Assembly (NCBI GenBank): GCA_902729315.2
Contig: LR746271.1
Span: 5,538,001 to 5,602,000 of the forward strand
Reading direction: 5' to 3'
Origin: Spirodela intermedia
Taxonomy: Eukaryota > Streptophyta > Magnoliopsida > Alismatales > Araceae
DNA: 64,000 bases
The translations under genes were made by a program, and so were the position numbers. Each line of letters starts with the position of its first letter. Positions within the stretch are counted from its first letter, which is position 1. The notes under the pieces were generated by a model. That model was not told the DNA's origin and made no database searches. It worked only from the letters and a program-made list of their open reading frames with translations. Shown here piece after piece: positions 24,496 through 42,798 of the stretch.

Positions 24496-24970
24496 ATCAG
24501 CAATCTACTCTGTTTCACCCAGTAATCTTTGGGCACTTAGCTAACCCCCCCACCAGACCGTGCCCTCCAAAATCATGTATACGGAATAAATTTTTATATA
24601 GTTATAATATATATAATTATTTGTATTTGATGTATAATTATTAGTATGGTCTTAATTTCACCTGCTGGAACAGTTATTTGATGGGCTCTTGAGGGGCCTC
24701 GGTGATCGTAGATTCTGGCCGCAAAATAAAGCCCGGAAAGAAGATGGCTCTTACTCTCTCTCTCTAAAGAGCACGGAGACAGCCAGAGAGCTCTGCCCTT
24801 GTGAAAGCGGAGGGAAATGAGGGTGATTTTAGTAATTAGACACAAAAGCATGGACACCACCGACATGACTTGGACGCGTGAATTCAATAGATGACGTATA
24901 GTATACGTGTAAGTGATGTTAAAAGAGGGTTCTTTTGAAATTTTGCTTCTCGAGAGATAGCAGAAGAGAG

Positions 24971-24975
<5 letters not shown>

Positions 24976-25010
<35 letters not shown>
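24976..25010. repeat. (TC)n microsatellite at the 5' leader of the 83-aa gene
   Basis: Pure TC run of about 35 bases ending three bases before the ATG at 25013, so it lies in the 5' untranslated region or core promoter of that gene. Confidence 0.95.
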
Positions 25011-25011
<1 letters not shown>

Positions 25012-25012
25012 G

Positions 25013-25533
25013 ATGGGTGCGGAAGCGGACGAGCTGCAGCGGCGGCTGCCGGCGACGGAGGACGGCGGCCGGAATGTTCAACGGCGGGAACCGATCAGCG
25101 AGGCCCAGTTCCTGTCATGGAAGCGCCAGAAGGTTGGTACCCCCCCCCCCTCCTTTCTAGGGTTTCCTCCCCCCCCCCAACATCCCCTCCGAATTCCTGC
25201 TTCCTGGCGGCCACGCTAGTGTGATCTTGAAGAAACATTAGCCTTGTTCATGAACTAAGAAGAACAAGAAGAAGAAGGGCTTCTGGGCGATGATGATCGA
25301 TCGTCTTCCGGGCGCTGCAACTGGGTCTTCTCAAGAAGAAAGATCAGGTTTTTTTTTCATGAACTAAGAAAACAGGACTTCTGTTTTCCTCACGCTCTCA
25401 GGAGGCGCTCGCGTCGGCCAGACGAGCCGAGGTCGCCCGGAAGCGCGCCGAGGACATCGCCGCCGGCGCCCAGATGAACGGCCGCGAGCTCTTCCTCCAC
25501 GAGCCCTGGGTCTTCGACAACTCCAAGTACTAG
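25013..25533 (+). CDS. Small two-exon protein (83 aa) resembling the C-terminal module of DRG-family-regulatory proteins
   Basis: Two exons fit exactly: 25013-25132 (40 codons, donor AAG then GTTGGT) and 25402-25533 (acceptor ctctcag, stop TAG), both in phase 0, giving 83 residues. The protein is charged and probably helical: PISEAQFLSWKRQK, then an alanine/arginine-rich stretch, then MNGRELFLHEPWVFDN near the end. From memory, 'E..FL.WK..K...' followed later by 'GRE(L/V)F' also appears at the C-terminus of DFRP/ZC3H15-type proteins, which partner DRG GTPases, but the zinc fingers are absent, so function stays open. No signal peptide or membrane segment is visible. The last exon is GC-rich. 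It reads towards the aminotransferase gene 210 bases downstream, which lies tail-to-tail. Confidence 0.7.
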
Positions 25534-25743
25534 CCCTCGGCGGACGACTAAATGATCTCACATTATCGAATAAAACCAGAGTTTTGGGTCAACATTGCTC
25601 CCCGCCCCGGTTCCGCAACACGCGGATTCCTTTTATTGGAAAATGGTTGACTTTGGCTGAACCTACTCCCCTTAATTATCTGTAGAACAATTATTTGACC
25701 GCCATTCCCATGGCGAAGAACACGCACAGAGAAACCCGTAGAT

Positions 25744-31547
<5,804 letters not shown>

Positions 31548-32816
31548 TCAGCCCCTGGGCGAGTCAAGGCTCGGCCAGAACTCTGCCCTCTTGACCCTGG
31601 AGACGCTCTCGAGAACGGCCGCTGGCGACACGCGGCCCTCCACCGTCACCCTCTTCTCCTCGAGATCAATCCTGACAGACGTCACCCCTGCATGATTGTA
31701 GCACTTTTGAAAACATTCCTCAGATTACCATCGGAAATCCAGATCTTCTTCATACGTAGTGCAGAAATCACCTTCCATCTTGGAGAGGACCTTCTTCACC
31801 TTCCCCGCGCAGCCTAGGCAGTGGATCGAGACTCTCATCACCACAACCTAGCCCAGTATGTAAGAGGGAAAGAGAGACACAGATAGAGAGAGAGAGAGAG
31901 AGAGGAACAAGAGAATTAGAAGGAGAAATGAAGGAGCTTGCCCAGTGATTTGGGCCAATTGGCGTCCTTGTAACTATAACATGATTTAATAACTGTAGGT
32001 TTGACCATCTAACTAATGATCACGATAATAATGAGAGCAAATAATTTGAATTGATGAACAATTATGATGTAATGATTAATATTATTCTCAGAAGTCATAA
32101 TTATCCTATTTTTCAGCATTTATATTGAGGGCTCTTGGTTAAGTCGATCTGAAATCAGCATCAGACCACAGAGCCGAAAATGAAAACAGCTTCTTTTCAT
32201 CTCTCTCCCTCTCCCACTCTCTATCTATCCATCCATCTATCTCTCTTTACTCTACGCAGGATATTTCCGATCCTCATCTACATTTCCATACCTGGAAGTC
32301 ATGCTCCGGCGGCCGCTGCCGCAGGGACGGCGGCGCCTCCCCCAACGTGACCTTCTCAACTCTCCTCTTTTCCCTCGTTGCCGCCGCAACGGTCCTTACC
32401 GGCGCAGGAACCACCTGCAGCCTGTTCTCCGCCGTCTTCGCCGCCGCCGTGGGGAGAGGAACCAGCTGCAGCCTCCTCTCTGGCGCCGCCGCCGCCGCCG
32501 TGGGTAGTGGGACGAGCTGAAGCCTCTTCTCCGGCGAAGCGGCGGTGGTGGGGAAAGCAACGAGTTGTAGCCTCTTCTCCGGCGAAGCGGCGGCGGTGGG
32601 GAGAGGGACGAGATGGAGCCTCTTCTCTCGCCTGGCCGCGGGGGGGCGGCGAGAATCAATCAGGCGGGAATACTTGAAGTCAACGGCGCCTCCGTGGTCG
32701 AGGAGGACCCCCTTGAGCCTTCGCGGCGCCACCACCGATCGAGTGTTCGCTGCGCTGCATACCGCCGTCGAGGCTTGCGAGTTGCACATGAACCCATGCA
32801 TCCTTCTACCCTTCAT
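31548..32816 (-). CDS. HMA-domain protein, SODIUM POTASSIUM ROOT DEFECTIVE (NaKR)-like, 3 exons, 246 aa
   Basis: Exons: 32292-32816 (175 codons), 31772-31847, 31548-31687; phases agree and the sum is 247 codons with stop. The first exon has the NaKR-type N-terminus (CNSQASTAVCS near residue 11), then five tandem copies of a 16-17-residue unit, (E)KRLQLVPLPTAAAASP, at about residues 64-145. Exons 2-3 form one heavy-metal-associated domain (about residues 176-240) with the CxxC pair CLGC (Cys185, Cys188) in a VVVMRVSIHC context. There is no C-terminal CaaX box. NaKR proteins act in phloem ion loading and in flowering through metal-binding HMA domains; the role here is inferred. The gene is GC-rich in exon 1, with GA repeats just upstream at 32826 and 32908. 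The repeat number may vary, since the units are nearly identical in DNA. Confidence 0.88.
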
Positions 32817-32907
32817 GCTAGAGAGGGAGAGAGAGAGAGAGTGCTTCTGGACCGTGAAAAATCGACCACAACCTAGGAAGAGGTCCTTAAAGAGAGAAGG
32901 GGGAGAG

Positions 32908-32955
<48 letters not shown>
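32908..32955. repeat. (GA)n microsatellite upstream of the NaKR-like gene
   Basis: About 48 bases of GA dinucleotide roughly 95 bases upstream of the start codon at 32816; shorter GA runs lie at 32824-32842 and 33080-33103. Confidence 0.95.
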
Positions 32956-32958
<3 letters not shown>

Positions 32959-34089
32959 CTGGTTTCGGCGAACAGAGCGCCGTCTCAGAAAGAAATGGCT
33001 TAGTGAGAGAAGCAGAGAGCGGAGAGAGAGAGATCTTCTGACTTCAGCAAAGAAAGAGATGGCTTAGTGAGAGAAGTAAAGACAAGAGAGAGAGAGAGAG
33101 AGAGGGAGCTGGACAAATGCGTCCCGCTATAGCTCTAACACAGCTGAGCTGTGGGAAGGGGGAAGTCATTACTTCAGTTCGCTCGTATCCCATCACCTCC
33201 GTCTCAGTTTACCCCTCTCACCGCCTCCAGCAAACACGCTGCATGATTCCTAAGACGGGACCGGCACAAGGAGCCTGCCCCCATCCTTGAGCGCCACGTG
33301 TGATTATCACGTGCAATTTTCATGACAGCTGTCAATAAGTCAACGGTCCAATAATCATCTGCCGACGACTTGTCTCTTACAAAATGCTCTAGGTAAGATC
33401 AGGTAGCGCGTGGTCTCCGGTCAACCAGTCTTGAATGACTCGGTCGGCTCGGCTCCAGGCTGAGCCGACTCGATCGGCTCGGCTCGGCTCGGTCTACTTT
33501 CTTATTGATTACGGAAAGACATTATTTATAATTTTTAAGAAATTACAGGAAGACTTTATTTATTTACCCAATTCAGTGAAAAATTAGGGTAAATATACAG
33601 TGCATCTACGTAATTTCGTATTTTTTGAGGATGTAAATATATAAGCCGTCTTACAGAGGCCCTAGGACGTGACAAGGGAAACCTTTTATAATCTAGAGAG
33701 AGAGGGATGCAGTAGAGAATCTAATGTTTCCCCCCGACACACTTTCTCGAAGAGAACATGGAAAAGGCATCCAATGATGCCTCCTTTCCTAGTTGAGGTA
33801 ATGACAAGACGGAGACAGAGGAGAGAGGGAGGTCGAGAAAGTATAGAAGAGAGAGAAAGACGTAGTGAGAGAGAGAGATAGAGACAGACAGTTCAGCCTA
33901 TGCCCATCTGCTGCCCTGCCGCGCGCCTGGATTCCTGCTCTCGCCGGTGCAACAGTGGAAACGCAGACCCAGCCCTCTTAACTACCATGAGAAGAGAGAG
34001 TAGAGAAAGCGAGAGAGAGAGAGAGAGAGAGGGGACGGTCTCCTCTTTTAGACTCTCCACAGTTGAGTTGTCAGTTTATCGCACGGAAC

Positions 34090-34520
34090 TGCACCGCTTG
34101 TTGCCTCTGAACGAGAGACTTTGGAGAGAATTCTCGAGCAGAGAGAGAGAGAGAGAGAGCCTCGATGCAGGCCCCGCCTGTTTCTATCCTCTCCTCGGTC
34201 CAATGGTCTTCTCCCATCCAGCGGAACAACGCTGCTCCGTCTCTGACGAACGAATATGGAGAGTTACCGAGAGTAGAGAGAGAGAGAGAGAGTTCTCTCC
34301 GTGCATGATGGCCTCTCTCCTCTCTCCCGTCCAATGGTCTTTCTCGCCTCCTGCCGTCTCCAACGAGACAATTCGGAGAGTAATGACGAGGAGAGAAGAA
34401 TGACCTTTTCATCTTTCTATCAATTTTACCGGTTCGATCTTCACCTCCCCTCTTATGCCCCACAACACGCTGTCTCTGACGACAGAATTTGGAGGAGTAA
34501 TGTAGAGAGAGAAAGAGAGA
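34090..34520. repeat. Tandem array of about 120-bp units with embedded GA runs
   Basis: A phrase like 'tctctgacgaacgaatatggagagttac' recurs near 34104, 34236, 34354 and 34471, each followed by a GA run and, in some copies, by 'ccaatggtcttctcccatcc'-like sequence. Spacing is about 117-132 bases and the copies are diverged. Confidence 0.7.
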
Positions 34521-35500
34521 TAGAGAGAGTAGCGGAACATAATGGAGGTTGTCTCTCTTCTTCTGCCAGAGAATGTCACCATGAGCCGGGACGATCCCTC
34601 TTCCGGCGCGGCGCCGCCGCTGAGACTGGTCCCTCCTACCTACTCACCCACTCCGAAAGACCTATCCCCGGCTGAGATTCATCTATGGAATCGGTGCCGC
34701 CGGGCCCGCCCGAGAAACTCAACCCCGAGCCAGGCAAGACGGTCGGCCCTCGGGCTCTCTCTCGTCCCTCTCTCCTCCACTCTCTCTCTCGCTCTCTCCC
34801 TCTTGCTCCCTCTCGCTCTCTCTCGATATGTATAAATAATCTCCGAAGAATCTGACTTGGTCCTCGATCCTTTTTAACCGATGCAGCGCCCATCAAAGTA
34901 CATAAAAGTCGGAATAATCAACGCAGGGTTCTTCGCCCCAAACACGGGTTGTATCAAACATCTTCAGCCGTGCCAATCGATACACGGATCAAATCCTCGA
35001 ACATCCATTCAAGAACTGAGCATCTGTGAATAGCCGATTCCTTGATATACTTGGGACTTGATACCCGAACAGGAAGTTCCCTGCGAGAACTTCCTCTTCC
35101 GTTTCTCTCACTAGAACCCTTTCAGACGACCGCCATAAAATACACTCCTGCAACCTAGAAATATCCTCCGATCGCGATTGCCTTCTCACGAATGAGGGAC
35201 GAACTACGATCCAGTTCATCCGCTGGCTGCCGGATCTGGAGTTTCTTGGCTTCTCATCCGTGTTATCTCTAAGAACCACGCCTGCACGATGCCAGAATGA
35301 AGGCGTAATATGTGCATGAAATAATAGGATAATGATATAAAAATAAGTGGACGCGATTATCAAGATGAGGGGTGCGGATCTCGAGCACCCACGAGGAGCC
35401 ATTGTCTCCCATGGGTTTTTCTTTATTTTTTTTCCCCTCAATTAGAGATGAGATGGATAGAGAGAGAAAGAGAAAGGGTCTAGCCACAAAAGAGAGACGC

Positions 35501-35850
<350 letters not shown>

Positions 35851-36594
35851 CCCCCCCGCTTCTAAGTAATTTGTTAAAGCGAAATGCAAGCCCATCTCAG
35901 ATGGGGTAAGCCCAAGCCGACGGCTCGGCCCAACTAAAGCCCAGAAGGAAAACTCGGCCCACCAAATATTTACTGGTGAATCCACTTCCGTCTGACTAAA
36001 GTTCTCTTTCAAACCTTATTGATATTTCTTGCGACATATTTTTATCAATTAAATCATTATTCGATAATAATTTTACTCTTAATATACATCGATATATGCT
36101 TATTTACGTATAATACCCATCAATGTGCGAAGATGAGACTAATTAGCCGGCTCAACGAGGCCCTGAGAGCTATTATATAATTTCCAAGGTAAAGAGGACC
36201 CCTCCGCACGATGCCTGGTTATGATGGTAGATGAGCACCGGAGTTACTGCTGTCGCAGTTCATGTCAGCCGGTGGAATTTGTCTCATTCAAGAGAGAGAA
36301 TTTAAGAGAGAGAGAGAGAGAGGCTGCGGCTGCCGTGGGCTTTCAGACCTCACGAAGCTAACAGAGACATCCGACCTCAGGTACAAGAGATCGCAATCGA
36401 CAGAGGATGGGAGAGAGAGAGAGAGAGAGAGCGACTTTTGGGTCTCACTGCGTTTCGCGGGGAATGGTGTAAGCAAGAGGGGCTAGAGAGAGAAAGATAT
36501 GGACTGGAAGCTTGTTTTCTCTCTCTTATCCGGGAGCTGTGTTGCAGGAAGATATGGTTTCATCTTCTTATCTACTCATCTTCTCTCTCCGTCT

Positions 36595-37142
36595 CTACAT
36601 GACAGAGCAGGCGTTGGGGTTGTCGTCGCTGAAGAGGGCGGCGAGCTGGTCCTCGTGCTTCCCCCCGCCGTAGGCTGGCGGCGCCGCCAGGGGCTCGACG
36701 TAGCGGACGAAGCCGGGAGGCGCCTTCTTGTCGTAGGAGAGGGCGGCGTAGGGATGGGCCACCAGGTTGAAGGGGATGTATGGCCAAATCTCCGCCTTGT
36801 TCCCGGTGGACTTCGCCTTCTTCAGCACCTTGCTGCCCTCCACGAAGCCCGTCACCGTCACCTTCTGCTGCTTCCTGTTTATCTCCACCGTCTGCACCCC
36901 TGAACCAGCACGTCGCCATCACTTAAAAATTTAGAGAGAGAGAGAGAGAGAGTGGGAGAGAGAGAGAGAGGAGAAGTACCCTTCATGGAGGAGAGGGCCT
37001 TCTTGACTTTGAGCTCGCAGCCATCGCAGTCCATTCTGACCTTGAGCTCCACAGTCTGCAACAGCCTCTTCTTCTTCTTCTCCTTGGTGTGCCTGTGGCT
37101 CCACACACTAGACAAGCACTCAAAGGTGCTCACCACGCCCAT
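36595..37142 (-). CDS. Heavy metal-associated isoprenylated plant protein (HIPP), 2 exons, 155 aa
   Basis: Exons 36980-37142 and 36595-36899 join in phase and give 156 codons with stop. The N-terminus (MGVVSTFECLSSVWSH) and the HMA domain (about residues 28-95) with MDCDGC (Cys39, Cys42) match the single-HMA HIPP20-27-type branch. The typical block EIWPYIPFNLVAHPYA follows, then a disordered tail and the C-terminal CaaX box CSVM, a farnesylation signal. Such proteins bind soft metal ions, are membrane-anchored by the prenyl group and act in heavy-metal and stress responses; this is family knowledge. Length is normal and no damage is visible. The intron is only 80 bases and contains GA runs near 36932-36971. 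A (CTAT)n run lies upstream at about 37291-37312. Confidence 0.93.
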
Positions 37143-37520
37143 TCTGCTCCTTAAACAGCTTTTTCTCAGAGGGGAGAGAAAGTAGGGGGAGAGGCGACGG
37201 GAGGGGGCGAAGTCTTCTACCCTTCGAGGTTGCCCAGGGCCTCTAAGAGAACGCGGCCAAAAATTTACAGAGGTTCGCCACTCGGGTTCTATCTATCTAT
37301 CTATCTATCTATCTCTCCCTTCCCCTCCCTTCTTCAAGGTTGAGCAACGCCTCAGAACGAAAGCAGAAGGGTTCTCGAAGCTTTGCTGCTGCGGGCTTTC
37401 CAGCGGCTGCAAGAAACAACCCCACGAGGCCCTACTCTCTCTCTCTCCCCCTCTCCGCCCTTTGTGTACAAGCAAGCCTTACGAGAGGAGCTCTTGGTAA
37501 TAAGGTCTTTCCTAAGCAGA

Positions 37521-37557
<37 letters not shown>

Positions 37558-38646
37558 CACCAACCCTTAGAGCTCGAGCAATACCCTAAGAGATCTAATG
37601 TAGCTTCCCTCTGGAAGCTGCAAAGTAACCTCTCTCGCTCTCTCTCTCTCCCTCTCTCTCTCCCTCTCTCTCTAAGCCCTCTGCAAGATCTTGAAGGAGA
37701 GTCCATCCTTAAATAGACCCATCACCCAAGGCCGGGAAATCAATAAAGGGAAGCACAGAAGAAAACCAGCGAGCTTCCAGGGGGCCCAGAAGATGGGAAG
37801 TAGAGAGAGAAGCGCAACCCTCCCCTCCACAGATAGTGAGCGCTGCTACTCCTGGCTGGCGCAGGATGTGTCTTGTGTGTGGCAGTGGGCAAACCCTAGT
37901 TACTTCCTGTGCAAGGTGGAAGCAGACCAAATATGGTGTGGGGAAGCCAGAGAGAGATGGAAACAGAGAGAAGTACCCATTCTCGGTCTAAAAGTAACTC
38001 ATATAAAGAAATTGATGAGCTCTCTGCAGTGCTCCTCCACGGAGACTCTCTCTCTCTCTCTATAATACTGCGTCTTGAAAAAGGAGGATGGGACAGGGAT
38101 TCAATCGGTGCCCAACTTCAACATTAGGGTTTTCTGTCATCAAGACCTTTGAAGATCAAAATCATAAACTAATACTAATATTAGTATGAGTGCATGGCTT
38201 ACTCGACTTCCTTCTATTCCATGACTTAGTACAACCCAAAGGAAAAAAAAACGTTCAATCTCTTTCTCTCTCTCTCTCTCTCGCTTGCCTTTTCTCTGAG
38301 TTTGGACCACCATGGCCATTAAAGAAGACATGAAGGGGGGGAGGAAGGAGAAGACGAGGGAAAGCGAAACCCTAGCTAATGGTCCAGTGGTTGGCAGAGC
38401 TAGCGCAGCCGCGATGAGCCTACCTCGGCGGCACTTGAATGAGCTACAGCGGAAAAGGAATATAAAAAGCTTTCAAAGGAGCCAATAATGGCGACAGGAG
38501 ATAGAAGAGGAGGGATCATACCAGGCGTGACAGCAGGAAGAAGAGGACGACGGGAGAGAGAGAGAGCAAGCTTCGTCATTGCTAGGTTGCTGGTCAATGT
38601 GGCACAATGATTGGTTCCAGTTGCACAGTTCATTCCAAGGCTCTGT

Positions 38647-38649
<3 letters not shown>

Positions 38650-38704
<55 letters not shown>
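38650..38704. repeat. (TC)n microsatellite
   Basis: About 55 bases of pure TC in intergenic DNA. Confidence 0.97.
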
Positions 38705-38705
<1 letters not shown>

Positions 38706-40538
38706 GGTTTATATGCTTGGGCATTTTTAGATAATGCAGTTGTAATCATTACATGTTACTAGTCAAAAAGTCAACTTTATTTGCCGATTAATTATGACAT
38801 TTAAGATAATGTTAAGTTAGGCAGATGTACCGGCATTAAATAGGATGGTCCTAACTAGATATCTTACTCTATCACTTGCTTAGTTGACTAATAGACTATC
38901 CACGAAAGGACCCCACCTTATAACTAACTAGAATGACTAATCCCAGTCAAATTGTACTGGTGGCCCCAAATCGGATGGTCCTGATTTGATCATAGTCCAA
39001 AGATTGCTGACCTAAAAATGAGTGTGAATGGCCCAGTAACACCAGGGCCCGGCCCATTAGCTGAGTGTGGAAAGAAAATTGAGCACTGGTCAAGCTACCT
39101 TGGCTCCTACTAGAATCGAGTTCAAGCTAAAAATAGGATCCAGCCAAAATTGGCACCTTGTTCTCATGGTTCTAAGACTTTTGCAGCTTTCTAAGCTCTG
39201 CTCAGCTAGAACACAATATATTTATGTTCATTTTCTGTTCACAAATTAAAAATAAAAATATTACAGAATTACCAATGTATAAGTGTAAAGGATATTGCTT
39301 ACTTTGGAAGAAAGGGAAGCACAAGGTATGGAATCCAAGCAAATAAGCAATCCAACTGGGCAATTCGGAGCTTCTCTGAAAAGTTTCCAACGGAGAATCT
39401 ACAGTACAGGACCATTCTTTTGGTCTTTAACTCATTCATGCCCTCACAGAAGAATCCCTGAGTGTTGTCTTTTGTCCAGTGACCGAAACCTGTCCCTAGT
39501 AATACAAAAATGGGATGCTTGAAAGCCCGGTGAAACAATGGAATGGCAAAGTACATAATTAGAAAATTATAAACCTAAAAACTTTGCTCTAGCACTTTGA
39601 TAAATGTATGAGAGTTTGCAATAATTTTCAACAGTTTTAAGCTCATGTAATAAGGAAGAGACCCTCCTAGAAAGATGTTTAATTTAAACTATGATTAGGC
39701 CTTCACCATGGGAAATTCTTGCTTGAACGCTGTTTGAACTGTACTGATAGTGATGTAATCAGCTGTGTAATTATCTTCTTGAGTAGAAGGAAATCAGCTG
39801 AAAAATAGATAGTGATGTAAAGCTGTAACCAAACCTGCAGAGGCACCATCATAATATCTTCTTGAGTAGAAGGTAATCAGCTGTAACATCGAATCTAAAC
39901 AATCTAAAGCACAAGTTAAAACCGATTCCTAAGAGAATTTTTCTCAAGCGGGAAATCATGGGGACAACCCAAGCCAAGAATGGCTCCAACCCAAGGTCCC
40001 TTGGAACCTTTCATCACATAACACTCTCTACAGTGTGTTCCCACTGTATTTTACCGAAACTTGTTATCAGGCACTCCAATCAGCAATTTCACCAGTCATA
40101 GGAATGGGGGAACTGAAACTGTCCTTGGATGCCTTCTCATATGGATTAGGACATAACACATTCTGTTATTCAAGTACTAGGAGACCAAAGGTGATAAGAA
40201 CTCATCTAGGAAATGGGCAGGACAGATAAATTTCTGGTTAACTCACACAGCTGAAATCCCTAGCTCAGTTTTAGTTAATCCGCACGAATTACGGTCATCC
40301 ATCTCTGAGCAAGAATTCCACAATGCAGACCATTGAAGCCATTTGTTCTTCAGGCATGTTTTGTCTTAGGCTGGTGGGTCACCCATTTAGCTGGTTTGGG
40401 AGTGAGCCATGAGCCTCCCTCTCCAAACGAGGGCCTTGTAAGTGTTAATCGGAGAAAGAGGCCTTGTTCTCTCTCCCTCTCTCTAAAATGCCCTAGCTGT
40501 TGCACGTCTTCTTCCCTTGTTATTCTGACTTCCTTCGC

Positions 40539-40540
<2 letters not shown>

Positions 40541-40587
<47 letters not shown>
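40541..40587. repeat. (TC)n microsatellite
   Basis: About 47 bases of pure CT/TC, 300 bases beyond the last SUVH-like exon remnant. Confidence 0.97.
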
Positions 40588-40590
<3 letters not shown>

Positions 40591-40971
40591 ATCTCTGCTG
40601 ATCTGTTTTTGTGTTCGCATTGGTGAAGGTTGGCGCGAGGAATGCCCCTGATGGTGTTAAATATTGAGGCGGATCCAATCCGCTGTGAAATGAGCCTAAT
40701 ATGAGGCCGGCACGTCTCACTCGCCCAAGCAATTCTGGTTCTTTCTTTTCTCGTTGGATTTCTTCTCGTTCGATGATGGGAATCTCTCTGATACGCCGAA
40801 ACCTCTTATCCTCTCGATCCCCATGACGAGATGTTTTCTCTCCATTCTCTCCCCTGTAGCGCAACGCAACAGGGGACTAGTCTTAGCCATGATCTTCTCT
40901 ACCGAATCCACTTGTCCGCATAGTCGTAGGTGAGCTCCTGCAACGAGGGCGGCGATGATCAGAGACGGATT

Positions 40972-40974
<3 letters not shown>

Positions 40975-41027
<53 letters not shown>
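40975..41027. repeat. (GA)n microsatellite in the SUVH-like remnant
   Basis: About 52 bases of pure GA, 38 bases upstream (in minus-strand sense) of the ELTYDY block, so it lies in the last ancestral intron. Confidence 0.97.
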
Positions 41028-41029
<2 letters not shown>

Positions 41030-41445
41030 TGGCATGGGCCATGATACTTCCACATCGAGAGCAGAGTACACAGCGGCGGCGACCGCCTGGCATCAGCGCT
41101 CCGGCTCTCTGCAGCTGATGCTGCTTCATTAGAAGCATGATAATCTGCCCCACCCGTGTCCACGAGCAATGCTGAAAGCACTGGTCATCATATCTGAATA
41201 ACGATGGCCTCTGTTTCCTTGATTGAAGCTCCTCTGATTAGTCATACAAACATCTCATGTTCTCTTTACTTTCTCACAATGTTTAGGCGGGCGATCGTCG
41301 GTCGTCACGCTACCTATCTTAGAATGGATGCGCCGGTATCAGAACTGGCAAACACTGGCAAACATGATTTTGTGAAAAAAAATAGCTGTATCAGAACTGA
41401 TTAATGATAGATGAATGGCACAGGGAAGCATGCTCTGGTGTGCAG

Positions 41446-41449
<4 letters not shown>

Positions 41450-41490
<41 letters not shown>
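41450..41490. repeat. (GA)n microsatellite in the SUVH-like remnant
   Basis: About 41 bases of pure GA just 20 bases downstream of the donor at 41509 in the ancestral intron. Confidence 0.97.
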
Positions 41491-41494
<4 letters not shown>

Positions 41495-42433
41495 GAAGAG
41501 GATGCTCACCTGTAAAGGGGATATCGTATCTGCGGCGGCAAACAGCATTATCTTGGCTAATCTGATGGCATGATGCGAGCTGAGGATGCACTGGACAAAG
41601 ATGAACCTGGCAACATTGCCGACGGAGCCAGCATCCATACAGAACTCTAGGTTTTCTAGCTTCTTCTCATCAACGTCCATGAGAGATGAGACATCTCCAG
41701 GCCGTTTCTGGAAATCAGATAGACACCCTGGTAGATTAAGTACTAGAAACACCACAACAAAAAAGCGCTACTTCTGACAAAGAAACTGGAAGAAACCTAA
41801 ATGGGCCTTCTGCCACCAATCCAAGACGACCATCCCAAAAGGAGGATCATCTCCACTCTTACATTCTTATTGTAATATTATTGGTAACAGCTTCATGATT
41901 TTGGGCCAACAGAGAGCTCTCCCAGTTTGCTTTGCTTTTGTTCCTAATTCTTTTTCTGACAGAATCCACAGGCATCATTGTTAGCATACAAGTTTTCAAT
42001 GGTTTCCCTGATCAAACTAGCAGTGACCAAGGAACCATGAGTGGCGCTAGATAGGGAGCCAATGAAGACACTAGCTACACCTAACAGGTGAAATGGATGC
42101 CCAAGGAACAGTGGAATAAACACAGAGTACCACAGCTACAGGCTGCCTTAATTTTAAACACAGCGCAAAATATACCGATCCTTGGCAATTAGGGACTGGG
42201 AATGCACCCTTGCGCTCGTTGATTTGAGTCATTTTCGTGGGTGGCTGATAAGAATCTAAAGGATATCAATGATTTAAACCCCTCTCTAATAACAATGCTG
42301 TGTGGGTGATAAATGTCTCAATGTGATCAATGGGCACCCACTGGTGCCAGAGCTGCTGCTGGTCCAAAGCCCTAACAAAGACCTTTAAACGTTGCCAGCC
42401 TTGCGCTACATTTCAGGAATAAATGACTGATTT

Positions 42434-42798
42434 TAGTTTGATGATGCCATGGTATACAAGGCTGTTGAAACGAAGAGAGGGTGTGAAGAGTAACTTTCCT
42501 CTGTTTCAGAGGACAAAGGGGAGGGGAGGAGCAGGAAACCATCTTACTTTTTCATTGACATTTGTCACCCCTTAAATAGGGAGAGAACCCTACATGCTCT
42601 CTCCCAATATACCCTCAAGCGACAAGTTCCTGTGATGATGATCATCATCACGGTGTGAGTTCCAATACATTAGGCAACATGACCTACAAATCCTAACAGC
42701 TACAAATTCCTGTGATGACCATCATCACGGTGTGAATTCCCTGCACAGTATATCACTATTTAGAAATCCAACAATAGTTTGATGATGCCATGGTATAC
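42434..42798. repeat. About 340-bp segment bounded by identical 24-bp direct repeats
   Basis: tagtttgatgatgccatggtatac occurs at 42434-42457 and again at 42775-42798. The segment between contains a 20-base perfect palindrome (42632-42651) and a related near-palindrome (42712-42728), both inside the shared phrase 'ttcctgtgatga...catcatcacggtgtga'. It lies in an ancestral intron of the SUVH-like remnant and could be a small insertion or a local duplication. Confidence 0.7.

Larger units (their letters stand above)
37143..40884. other. Intergenic region, no gene recognised
   Basis: It contains the HIPP promoter (minus strand, upstream of 37142), TC runs at 37523-37553 and 37627-37672, shorter runs at 38046-38061 and 38263-38282, and longer ones at 38650-38704 and 40541-40587. 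Open frames here are short or made of simple repeat; those around 39067-39556 overlap on both strands without homology I recognise. The phrase 'atcttcttgagtagaaggaaatcagctg' near 39773 recurs near 39856, a local duplication of about 83 bases. Confidence 0.45.

Noticed and set aside
39067-39556. Overlapping frames of 60-85 residues on both strands
   Set aside because: No recognisable homology, no splice partners in phase, and the frames mutually overlap.
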